DNA from: Woeseiaceae bacterium
Lineage (GTDB): Bacteria; Pseudomonadota; Gammaproteobacteria; Steroidobacterales; Woeseiaceae
Direction of reading: 5' to 3'
Length of the DNA: 6,023 nt
NCBI GenBank assembly: GCA_022615525.1
Contig: JAKEGN010000374.1
Location: forward strand, 1-6,023
In this document: one piece after another, positions 1-6,023 of the stretch
How positions within the stretch are numbered: position 1 is the first letter of the stretch
Layout of the letters: each line of letters starts with the position of its first letter
Made by a program: the position numbers and the translations under genes
The notes under the pieces: generated by a model
Told to the model about the DNA's origin: nothing
The model's database searches: none
What the model saw: the letters and a program-made list of their open reading frames with translations, nothing else

Positions 1-13
1 CTACCGGGATTCT

Positions 14-820
14 GTGTTTCAAATCACAATTCTTTTCTTGTACATAATTGCCGGCGCGGCCCTTGCCGGGTCCAGGCTGGTACCGGTGAGCCGGCGTTCG
101 TCCACCCTTGCGGGCATGGCTTTGCTTTGCGCTGCGACCGGTATCGTCTGGCACGGCATTGTGCTCATCAACCTGATATCTCCACCGGACGGATTGGCGT
201 TGTCGATCGGCAACACTGCCTCGTTCATCGGGCTGCAGCTCGCGCTAATCGCAACGATAGGCGCATTCGAACCGACACTGCGGGGATTCGCCGGTGGCCT
301 GTTCCTGCCGGCGGGACTGGCCGCCCTTGCCACCGGATACCCTGCGGACTTTGCGGGTACCGGGCCTGCTGCCTGGCAAATGCAGGCACATATATTGATT
401 TCACTTTTCGCCTATGGGCTCCTGACCGTCGGCGCGATTGTTGCAGTCTTTTCCATCGTTCAGGAGCGCCGCCTGCGGGCAGGACGGATTTCCACGATGA
501 ATCGCATGTTTGCACCCCTGGAGACCACCGAGAAATTATTGTTCGGCATTGCCGGCGGCGGCTTCGTCACGCTGCTCCTCGCCGTCGTATCCGGCTTTGC
601 CTTCGTGGACAACCTGTTCGCACGCCACCTGGTGCACAAGACCGCTTTGTCGCTGCTCGCGCTGCTGCTGTTCGGCGTACTGATCGCAGGCCGGCAATTT
701 GCCGGGTGGCGTGGGCAACGAGCGGTTTATCTCTACCTGTGGGGGTTCGGCGTTTTGTGCCTCGCGTATTTCGGCACGCGATTCATCCTCGAGAATATTC
801 TCGGCCGAAGCTGGAGCTGA
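14..820 (+). CDS. ypjD: YpjD-like inner-membrane protein, cytochrome c assembly (CcsA/HemX-like) superfamily
   Basis: This 268-residue protein is almost wholly hydrophobic, with about eight membrane helices (roughly residues 2-20, 31-55, 62-82, 92-108, 124-147, 174-196, 210-228 and 237-259). From memory it aligns along its length with E. coli YpjD, which has nearly the same size. Shared points are His47 in helix 2, the LSxxN segment near 63-67, His126 at the start of helix 5, the PLxxxEK/RxxF segment near 167-175, the GWRG motif at 231-234 and the C-terminal LAYFGTR/SRxI ending. The superfamily includes haem-handling cytochrome c biogenesis proteins, but I see no tryptophan-rich WWD haem-lyase motif, so a direct role in cytochrome c maturation is not shown. 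The exact function of YpjD is not established; His47, His126 and His208 could be haem or metal ligands (inference). The start used is GTG at 14; the frame stays open to the window's left edge and the ribosome site is weak, so a start slightly upstream is possible. It converges on radA. Confidence 0.88.
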   Translation: MFQITILFLYIIAGAALAGSRLVPVSRRSSTLAGMALLCAATGIVWHGIVLINLISPPDGLALSIGNTASFIGLQLALIATIGAFEPTLRGFAGGLFLPAGLAALATGYPADFAGTGPAAWQMQAHILISLFAYGLLTVGAIVAVFSIVQERRLRAGRISTMNRMFAPLETTEKLLFGIAGGGFVTLLLAVVSGFAFVDNLFARHLVHKTALSLLALLLFGVLIAGRQFAGWRGQRAVYLYLWGFGVLCLAYFGTRFILENILGRSWS

Positions 821-826
821 CGTTGC

Positions 827-836
827 GCGGCGCCGC
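827..836. repeat. 10-bp GC palindrome between convergent ypjD and radA
   Basis: The sequence GCGGCGCCGC is a perfect palindrome sitting in the 18-bp gap between the two convergent stop codons. It has no loop and no T-tract on either side, so it is not a classical intrinsic terminator. Whether it has any role in ending transcription from either side is unknown. Confidence 0.3.
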
Positions 837-838
837 TG

Positions 839-2182
839 TCAGGCGAAAGCCTGTGTCAACGCGTCATCGAGCTTGCTGACACCGATGATCCTGATGCCAG
901 GTATCGGGTCTCGCGGCACATTGGACTGAGGGACGATTGCAGCGCTGAATCCCTGTTTCGCGGCCTCGGCGATCCTTTCGTTGCCGAATTTGACCGGACG
1001 TACTTCCCCGGCGAGGCCCAGTTCGCCGAAGCTCATCAGTTTTTGCCGGCAGGGTCGATCGCGAAAACTCGACACAATGGCAAGCAGGGACGGCAAATCG
1101 GCGGCGGTTTCGACCACCCTCAGTCCGCCGACGACGTTGACAAAGATGTCCTCTCCCGCCAGTGAAATTCCGCCGTGCTTCTGCAGCACGGCCACCAGCA
1201 AGGCGAGGCGATTCTGATCGATGCCTTGTGCAAGTCGTCTCGGGTAGTTTGTGTTCGCGCCAGCCACCAGCGCCTGGATTTCGACCAACAAGGGTCTGCT
1301 GCCTTCCCAGACCACCGAAACGATGCTCCCGGGCCTCTCGGTCGAATCACCCGAGAGAAATATGGCGGAGGGATTTCGCACCTCGCGAAATCCGCTCGAG
1401 GTCATTGCGAAGACTCCCATTTCGTTGCTCGCACCGAAACGATTCTTGACCGCGCGCACCACGGTGTAGCGGCTGGCAGGATCATTTTCGAAATACAAGA
1501 CAGTATCGACCATGTGTTCGACGACACGCGGTCCCGCAATGGCACCTTCCTTCGTCACATGCCCTATCAGAAAAACAGCAACCTCCTTTTGCTTGGCGAA
1601 CTGTACGATTCGCCCGACGCATTCCCTGAGCTGTGCAACGGAACCCGGAGCCGACGGCAGCGTCGCTGAAACCATGGTCTGGATCGAATCGATGAAAAGG
1701 ACACGCGTGCGCAGATCGACGGCCTGTTGCAGCACGTTTTCCAGTGACGTTTCCGACAGGAGACTCAAGGCCGGACTGTCGAGCCCCAGTCGCCGGGACC
1801 TCTGGGCGATCTGTCGAAGGGATTCCTCGCCGGTCGCGTAGCAGGTTTTGAGTTCCGCGGGCAATTTTGCCGCCACCTGTTGCAACAGCGTCGACTTCCC
1901 GACGCCGGGATCGCCGCCCAGCAAGACCACGGAACCCGGCACCAGTCCGGACCCGAGTACACGGTCAAACTCGGCGAACCCGGTCGGGTAGCGTTCGCCG
2001 GCATCGTCCAGCAAGCTGTCCAGCCGGGACGCCGCTGACAGGGGGGCGGCTGCCGCGCTCGATACCTGCAGGGTCGTTTGCACCAGGGTATTCCAGGCCG
2101 CACATTCAGGGCACTGACCCTGCCACTTGACACTGTGCGCGCCGCAATCCGAGCACACGTACGCTGTCTTGGTCCGGCCCAC
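839..2182 (-). CDS. radA: DNA repair and recombination ATPase RadA (Sms)
   Basis: RadA is a RecA-related ATPase/DNA helicase that processes branched recombination intermediates, promoting branch migration after strand exchange. The 447-residue product has the full family layout and near-normal length (E. coli about 460). An N-terminal four-cysteine zinc finger is seen at Cys10, Cys13, Cys24 and Cys27. The RecA-like ATPase core has Walker A GGDPGVGKS at 89-97 and a Walker B strand ending in Asp165 (LFIDSIQ). The RadA-specific KNRFG motif is at 246-250. The C-terminal Lon-protease-like domain (about 275-447) carries the conserved VNVVGG, FGELGLAGE and RPV segments; this domain is a DNA-binding scaffold in RadA, not a protease. 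The GTG start at 2182 is supported by a purine-rich site (GGAGAGGGAGAG) a few bases upstream and by the usual short lead before the zinc finger. It is transcribed alone, divergently from the kinase operon. No disruption is seen. Confidence 0.98.
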   Translation of the reverse strand: MGRTKTAYVCSDCGAHSVKWQGQCPECAAWNTLVQTTLQVSSAAAAPLSAASRLDSLLDDAGERYPTGFAEFDRVLGSGLVPGSVVLLGGDPGVGKSTLLQQVAAKLPAELKTCYATGEESLRQIAQRSRRLGLDSPALSLLSETSLENVLQQAVDLRTRVLFIDSIQTMVSATLPSAPGSVAQLRECVGRIVQFAKQKEVAVFLIGHVTKEGAIAGPRVVEHMVDTVLYFENDPASRYTVVRAVKNRFGASNEMGVFAMTSSGFREVRNPSAIFLSGDSTERPGSIVSVVWEGSRPLLVEIQALVAGANTNYPRRLAQGIDQNRLALLVAVLQKHGGISLAGEDIFVNVVGGLRVVETAADLPSLLAIVSSFRDRPCRQKLMSFGELGLAGEVRPVKFGNERIAEAAKQGFSAAIVPQSNVPRDPIPGIRIIGVSKLDDALTQAFA

Positions 2183-2212
2183 CGGTTGCTCTCCCTCTCC
2201 GATCGGTCATTT

Positions 2213-2230
2213 CGGGGCCCGCCAGCCCCG
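2213..2230 (-). other. GC hairpin in presumed radA 5' leader
   Basis: CGGGGC at 2213-2218 and GCCCCG at 2225-2230 form a perfect 6-bp inverted repeat with a 6-nt loop, about 30 bases upstream of the radA GTG. If radA transcription starts near 2265 the hairpin lies in its leader RNA. No T-tract follows on either strand, so it is not a simple terminator. In GC-rich DNA such a repeat can also arise by chance. Confidence 0.3.
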
Positions 2231-2271
2231 GTTCCGGACGGCTTATTGATCTATTCGGTAGCGGAATCCCA

Positions 2272-2280
2272 ATGATAGCA
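2272..2280 (-). promoter_or_regulatory. Candidate extended -10 promoter for radA
   Basis: On the minus strand the sequence TGCTATCAT fits an extended -10 element (TG, one base, then TATCAT against the TATAAT consensus). The region where a -35 box would lie is GC-rich and does not match TTGACA, which is tolerated by extended -10 promoters. It would start a transcript about 80 bases before the radA GTG. This is from pattern matching only. Confidence 0.35.
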
Positions 2281-2327
2281 CCGGCCCCCGGGACCCGGCC
2301 GCCCGAAAAAACTGCCAACCCTATCTC

Positions 2328-2355
2328 ATTAAAAACACTTGCTATTTCCTATACT
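2328..2355 (+). promoter_or_regulatory. Candidate sigma-70 type promoter for the kinase-phosphatase-FHA operon
   Basis: TATACT at 2350-2355 matches five of six bases of the -10 consensus. The best -35 candidate at 16-bp spacing is ATTAAA at 2328-2333, a weak match to TTGACA. The stretch 2321-2370 is distinctly richer in A and T than its GC-rich surroundings, as expected of a promoter. Transcription would begin near 2362, giving a very short leader before the GTG at 2377. The whole 2183-2376 gap is non-coding as far as I can see. Confidence 0.45.
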
Positions 2356-2376
2356 CCCGACGTTATGTAGAGAACC

Positions 2377-4485
2377 GTGATCGTGGAAAAATCGAAAAAA
2401 GAACACCGGGACCGACTGGTCACGCTCAGCCTGGTCAGCATACTGCTGATCCTCTTGTACGGCCCTGCCGCCGAGTGGTTTGTCGCGGTGGATCGCATTC
2501 TTTACGACCAGGTTGCGGCGCATGTCCGCAATGAACCGCTCGCCGACGCAATGATCATCAGCATCAATCCGTCGAAGAGGTCCGCGAGCGAAATCAGCGA
2601 TACTTACGGGCAGATCATCCAGCGGCTCAACTCGCTCGACGTGCGCCGTATCATCCTGGCGGAACCACCTGATTCCGACACAACGGCCGGGCTGCCGGGC
2701 CGGGCGGCAACACTGGCGTCCGGCGCTCCGGTTTTCGTGCCGGCGGACAGTCTCTACGCGGACGTGGCAACCCGAAGCGGATTGCTCAACCTGAACCCGG
2801 ACCGGGACGGCATACTCCGCGGCTCCACGATGTGGAATCTTCGGGCCGGCATCATGACACCCTCGCTGCCGCTCGCGATCGCGCTGCACGATCCGGACTT
2901 TGCCGCCGATCCACGCATCTCCAGCTCCGATGTTTCGATCTTCCTGACCAACTACGCACCACTCCCCAGGTTTACCGCTTTGCAATTCCTGGGGGGCGAA
3001 CTCGATCCGGTTACCATCCAGGGCCGCACGGTGTTTGTCGATGCGAGCCCGGCACTCGTAGGCTCCGCCGCTACCCTGCCCTCGGGTCAATTCGTGACCC
3101 GGTCGGAGATCGTCGCTGCGCTGCTCGCCAATATCGAACAACATGACGTGGTCATCGCGCCGGCATGGATCAAGGCTCTCGAGCTACTTATTCCCGCACT
3201 GGTTTGCATACTCATCGTGCTTTTTCTGCCAGGGCGAAATCGTCGCGAGATTGTGCTGGTCACGGTCGTTGCGATTGTCAGCCTCATACTTGTCGGCGCC
3301 TTGATGCTTCTCGTCGGCCGATTGCGCCTCGACATCGGCAGAGCGCTCGTGATAATCGCCGGTGCCGGTGCACTTTGCTGGTGGCTTGCGGGGACCGGCA
3401 AGAAGGCCGCTATCAATGCATTCAAGCGCGGGTCGGATTTTCTGGCTGCCGGCCGGCTCGAGCCTGCTTTTGCCGAATTCCGCCGCTGCGCACCAAGTGA
3501 AGCCGTCGCATCTGCCATGTACAAGCTGTCACTGGCATTCGAAGGACAGGCCAAGCCGGAGCGTGCGGAGGCGGTGCTCGAGTGGATGAAACGTACACAG
3601 GGGGAATCGCCGCCGACCAACAGGCTGTCAACGCGTGATAGCGACGGTGGCATTCCCCAACGTCTTGGGCGTTACGTGATCGAGAGAAAAATTGGCCGGG
3701 GCGCCATGGGCGCCGTGTACCTCGCTCGCGACCCCCGGATCAACCGGGCGGTAGCACTCAAGGTGATCCCGATCGAAAAGGAGTTCGAGGATGAAGAGCT
3801 GGCTGAGGCCAGGCTGCGCTTCTTCCGCGAGGCGGAATCCGCAGGCCGCCTGACGCATCCGAACATCATCACGGTATTCGACGCCGGTGAAGACAAGCAT
3901 CTCGCATACATTGCGATGGAGTACCTGCCGGGCGTACCCCTGACGGCGTTCACCGACCCGAAAAAACTGCTGGCCCCGCGAAAAGCATTGGAATTGTGCG
4001 CCAGAACTGCTGAAGCACTGGACTACGCACACAAACAGGGAGTCATCCATCGTGACATCAAACCGGCGAACCTGCTCTACAATCGCAAGGACGATGCGCT
4101 GAAGATCAGTGACTTTGGTGTTGCCCGACTGACCGACAACAACAGGACCAAAACGGGCATCGTTCTGGGCACACCGATGTACATGTCACCCGAACAACTG
4201 AATGCCGAACCCTTGACCGGGCTATCGGACTTATTTTCGCTTGGTGTTACTCTATATGAGCTTATTACCGGGGAAGTTCCGTTCAAGGCAACAAATATCG
4301 CAGTGCTCATGACGAAGATCACGACCGAAAATCCTGCACCGGTGTCGAACCGCCGGCCCGGCGTTCCTCCGAGCGTGGACGCCTTGCTGTTCAAAGCCAT
4401 GGCCAAACGCCCGGAAAATCGCTTTGTGAATGGCGGTGAAATGGCTGCCGCCTTGCGTAGTTGCGCCAAGTACGCGTCGACCTGA
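2377..4485 (+). CDS. CHASE2-domain transmembrane Hanks-type Ser/Thr protein kinase
   Basis: This 702-residue receptor-like kinase should phosphorylate proteins on Ser/Thr in the cytoplasm in response to an extracytoplasmic signal. In order: a basic N-terminus (5-13); membrane helix 14-36; a CHASE2 sensor (about 38-265), with the DRILYD entry at 39-44 and the DGILRG segment near 148; three membrane helices (270-285, 292-313, 320-338), the usual CHASE2 arrangement; a helical TPR-like linker (349-408); and the kinase domain (429 to about 697). Kinase motifs are complete: glycine loop GRGAMGAVY 440-448, Lys462, helix-C Glu485, HRDIKPAN with Asp560, Lys562 and Asn565, DFG Asp579, an SPE in place of APE at 604-606, Asp618 and Arg682. 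Activation-loop Thr591, Thr593 and Thr599 are likely autophosphorylation sites. There are no PASTA repeats; the sensor is N-terminal instead. The GTG at 2377 follows a weak AGAGA site; an in-frame GTG at 2383 is an alternative start. A PP2C phosphatase gene follows after 28 bp. The ligand and substrates are unknown. Confidence 0.96.
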   Translation: MIVEKSKKEHRDRLVTLSLVSILLILLYGPAAEWFVAVDRILYDQVAAHVRNEPLADAMIISINPSKRSASEISDTYGQIIQRLNSLDVRRIILAEPPDSDTTAGLPGRAATLASGAPVFVPADSLYADVATRSGLLNLNPDRDGILRGSTMWNLRAGIMTPSLPLAIALHDPDFAADPRISSSDVSIFLTNYAPLPRFTALQFLGGELDPVTIQGRTVFVDASPALVGSAATLPSGQFVTRSEIVAALLANIEQHDVVIAPAWIKALELLIPALVCILIVLFLPGRNRREIVLVTVVAIVSLILVGALMLLVGRLRLDIGRALVIIAGAGALCWWLAGTGKKAAINAFKRGSDFLAAGRLEPAFAEFRRCAPSEAVASAMYKLSLAFEGQAKPERAEAVLEWMKRTQGESPPTNRLSTRDSDGGIPQRLGRYVIERKIGRGAMGAVYLARDPRINRAVALKVIPIEKEFEDEELAEARLRFFREAESAGRLTHPNIITVFDAGEDKHLAYIAMEYLPGVPLTAFTDPKKLLAPRKALELCARTAEALDYAHKQGVIHRDIKPANLLYNRKDDALKISDFGVARLTDNNRTKTGIVLGTPMYMSPEQLNAEPLTGLSDLFSLGVTLYELITGEVPFKATNIAVLMTKITTENPAPVSNRRPGVPPSVDALLFKAMAKRPENRFVNGGEMAAALRSCAKYAST

Positions 4486-4513
4486 AGAAAACCAAATAGG
4501 CACAAAGCACAAA

Positions 4514-5341
4514 ATGAGTCTGCGTGGAAAGATCAAATTCGCCGAGATTTCGGATACCGGCAAGGTGCGGGAGCACAACGAGGATGCCATAGGGTCCAAT
4601 CCCGATATCGGGCTCATGGTCCTGGCCGACGGCATGGGCGGATACAACGCTGGCGAGGTTGCCAGCGGCATCGCCGTGCAAACCATTACCGAACTTGCCG
4701 CCGAAGGCGCCAACCGGGAAAAGCGCAACGAGGTCGATGCGACGACCGGTCTCATGCGGCAATCGATCGTATTGCGCGATGCCGTCGCCCGCGCCAACAA
4801 GATCATTTTCCAGACGGCACAAAGCCAGACACACTGTGAGGGCATGGGGACCACACTCGTGGCAGCGATGTTCTACGACAACCGGATCTCCCTGGCGCAT
4901 GTCGGCGACTCCCGGGCCTATCGGCTGCGCGGCGACCGTTTCGAGCAACTGACCCTGGACCATTCTCTGCTGCAGGAGCTGGTGGACCGCGGTTTCTACT
5001 CGGAGGAGGAGGCTCAGCGGTCGACCAACCGCAACTACGTTACCCGAGCCCTGGGGGTGGAACCGACCGTCGAGGTCGAGGTGCAGGAGTACGACGTCGA
5101 GCCCGGGGATGTCTATCTGCTGTGTTCGGACGGCCTTCCGGATATGGTCGAAGATGAGGATATTCACTTAACTATCAGGACGTTTAATGCTAGCCTTGAT
5201 GTGGTTGGTCAACAATTGGTGCAGCTAACCAACGACCACGGCGGGCGCGACAACGTGTCTGTGATGCTGGCGCAGGTTACGGAATCATTTGCAGCCAGAA
5301 AGGGTATTCTGGCGAAACTTGCGAACCTGTTTCGCAAGTAA
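4514..5341 (+). CDS. PP2C-family Ser/Thr protein phosphatase
   Basis: This 275-residue metal-dependent phosphatase (Stp1/PrpC-type) probably reverses phosphorylation by the adjacent kinase. All core PP2C motifs are present: DTGKVREHNED at 14-24 (Arg19, Asn22, Glu23, Asp24), ADGMGG at 38-43 with metal-ligand Asp39, GMGTT near 114, GDSRAY at 131-136, a TLDHS segment, NYVTRALG, CSDGL at 204-208 with Asp206, and GGRDN at 243-247 with Asp246. There is no signal peptide or membrane helix, so it is cytosolic. The last residues (about 262-275) form a basic amphipathic helix outside the catalytic fold. I chose the ATG at 4514 because it gives the standard short lead before motif 1. A more upstream in-frame ATG at 4430 would overlap the kinase gene by 56 bases with non-family residues. 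The ribosome site is weak (an AGG about 13 bases upstream), so expression may depend on translation of the kinase gene. Confidence 0.97.
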   Translation: MSLRGKIKFAEISDTGKVREHNEDAIGSNPDIGLMVLADGMGGYNAGEVASGIAVQTITELAAEGANREKRNEVDATTGLMRQSIVLRDAVARANKIIFQTAQSQTHCEGMGTTLVAAMFYDNRISLAHVGDSRAYRLRGDRFEQLTLDHSLLQELVDRGFYSEEEAQRSTNRNYVTRALGVEPTVEVEVQEYDVEPGDVYLLCSDGLPDMVEDEDIHLTIRTFNASLDVVGQQLVQLTNDHGGRDNVSVMLAQVTESFAARKGILAKLANLFRK

Positions 5342-5430
5342 GGGAGGCGGGGTCCGGACGGAGTGCAATCAATCGCAGCAATCCGGAGTATCTCGCGATC
5401 ATCGGTCAAGACTAGAGCGGCAACAAGAAT

Positions 5431-6023
5431 ATGGCACGGTTAATATTGAGTCTGGATAGTCAGGTTCTGGCTGAATACAACATGTCCAAAGAGCGATACA
5501 CCGTTGGACGGCTGCCGGATAACGATGTGCGCATCGACAACCCGGCGGTCAGCGGCCACCACTCGCTGATCATCAACATTCTGAACGACTCGTTTCTCGA
5601 GGATCTGAACAGTACCAATGGCACCTATGTCAACGGCAAGCTGATCAAGAAGCATGCCCTGCAGCACGGCGACGTCATCACCATCGGTCATCACCAGTTG
5701 CGATTCGCCGATCAGCAGACGAACGATGCCGAACAGGACGAGTTCGAGAAGACCATGGTAATTCCGGCCGGACAGCAAAGTGCCGAGCAGCTGGCTAAAG
5801 CCGAACGGGCCGCCGCACAGGCTGCCAAAGCGGCAGCCGCCGAGGCGCAGCGCGCCACGGAAAGTCGTGTCGACGTCAAGGTCGAAATGCCGCAAACGGA
5901 CAAGAAACCGCAGCCGCTGCCGCCGAGCAAGCCGCAACCCGCAGCTGCACCGGCACCCGCACCGAAGGTACAGTCGCATACGAGCACGCACGCCGGTATC
6001 GATCCGAGCCTTGCACCGAAATC
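5431..6023 (+). CDS. FHA-domain phosphothreonine-binding protein, 3' end cut by window
   Basis: The open frame runs from ATG 5431 off the right edge, giving 197 codons without a stop. Residues about 1-94 form a Forkhead-associated domain, a fold that binds phosphothreonine peptides. Its hallmark residues are present: Gly26-Arg27 (VGR), Ser41 and His44 (SGHH), Asn63-Gly64-Thr65 (NGT) and Asn68-Gly69. An acidic stretch then leads to an EKTMVIP segment with Thr108, a possible kinase target. After it come an Ala/Glu/Lys-rich helix (about 117-144), probably coiled coil, and a Pro/Ala/Lys-rich flexible linker (about 154-178). A further domain may lie beyond the window. No membrane helix is visible so far. 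It lies 89 bp after the phosphatase stop in the same direction, so it is probably in the same operon and acts as reader or scaffold for the kinase-phosphatase pair (inference). The start fits the family because the first FHA strand begins directly at it; the ribosome site is weak. Confidence 0.95.
   Translation, partial: MARLILSLDSQVLAEYNMSKERYTVGRLPDNDVRIDNPAVSGHHSLIINILNDSFLEDLNSTNGTYVNGKLIKKHALQHGDVITIGHHQLRFADQQTNDAEQDEFEKTMVIPAGQQSAEQLAKAERAAAQAAKAAAAEAQRATESRVDVKVEMPQTDKKPQPLPPSKPQPAAAPAPAPKVQSHTSTHAGIDPSLAPK

Noticed and set aside
127..879. A 250-codon open frame on the plus strand overlapping ypjD
   Set aside because: Its product is rich in Arg, Ala and His with no family resemblance. 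It is an out-of-frame reading of the well-supported ypjD gene and runs into radA antisense.
2281..2311. A GC-rich inverted repeat followed by six A residues as a terminator
   Set aside because: CGGCC at 2282-2286 can pair with GGCCG at 2297-2301, but the plus strand has A rather than T residues after it. On the minus strand the T run comes before the stem, so neither direction gives an intrinsic terminator.
2329..3144. A 271-codon minus-strand open frame opposite the kinase N-terminus
   Set aside because: It lies antisense to the CHASE2 coding region, its product is low-complexity and rich in Arg, Asp and Gly with no motif, and it would cover the operon promoter. It is a typical GC-rich shadow frame.
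4430..4513. An upstream in-frame start for the phosphatase, 28 residues longer
   Set aside because: The extra residues overlap the kinase 3' end, look unlike any PP2C N-terminus and lack a ribosome site. The ATG at 4514 gives the normal family start.
4391..5167. A 258-codon minus-strand open frame opposite the phosphatase gene
   Set aside because: It is antisense to all the catalytic motifs of the PP2C gene and has no recognisable domain. The frame is a by-product of codon bias.
5342..5430. A separate promoter or terminator between the phosphatase and FHA genes
   Set aside because: I found only the 8-bp palindrome GTCCGGAC at 5351-5358 and no convincing -35/-10 pair or stem with a T-tract, so I left the gap unannotated.
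5440..5991. A 183-codon minus-strand open frame opposite the FHA gene
   Set aside because: Its Cys/Arg/Leu-rich product is the complement of the FHA domain and Ala-rich helix. The plus-strand FHA reading has clear conserved residues.
1..6023. CRISPR arrays, insertion sequences, tRNA or rRNA genes, long direct repeats
   Set aside because: Reading both strands I saw no repeated spacer pattern, transposase motif, terminal inverted repeat or RNA gene.

Overview
The window is GC-rich, tightly packed, intron-free DNA. It reads as a gammaproteobacterial chromosome: the first gene closely resembles Escherichia coli YpjD, the RadA protein is of the proteobacterial type, and several genes start with GTG. 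I cannot name the species. There is no sign of mobile elements, CRISPR arrays, tRNA or rRNA. The window looks like a housekeeping locus joined to a signalling operon.

Left part (1-2182): a ypjD-like gene for a multi-pass inner-membrane protein of the cytochrome c assembly (CcsA/HemX-like) superfamily runs rightward. It converges, with an 18-bp gap, on radA, which runs leftward and encodes the DNA repair and recombination ATPase RadA/Sms. Both are intact, although the ypjD start lies close to the window edge.

Middle (2183-2376): a 194-bp divergent intergenic region holds plausible promoters for radA (leftward, extended -10 type) and for the signalling operon (rightward, TATACT box). It also holds a short GC hairpin in the presumed radA leader.

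Right part (2377-6023): three co-directional genes form a eukaryote-like Ser/Thr phosphorylation module. The first is a 702-residue transmembrane kinase with an N-terminal extracytoplasmic CHASE2 sensor, three further membrane helices, a TPR-like linker and a complete Hanks-type kinase domain. The second is a soluble 275-residue PP2C-type phosphatase. The third is an FHA-domain phosphothreonine-binding protein with an Ala-rich helix and a Pro/Ala-rich linker, cut off by the right edge. The simplest model is that the kinase senses an envelope or periplasmic signal through CHASE2 and phosphorylates targets on Thr. The PP2C protein would reset them, and the FHA protein would read the phosphothreonine mark. 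The FHA protein also carries a candidate phospho-acceptor site, Thr108 in a T-x-x-I context. The individual parts are known families. The point of interest is how they are combined, and the unknown signal and output.
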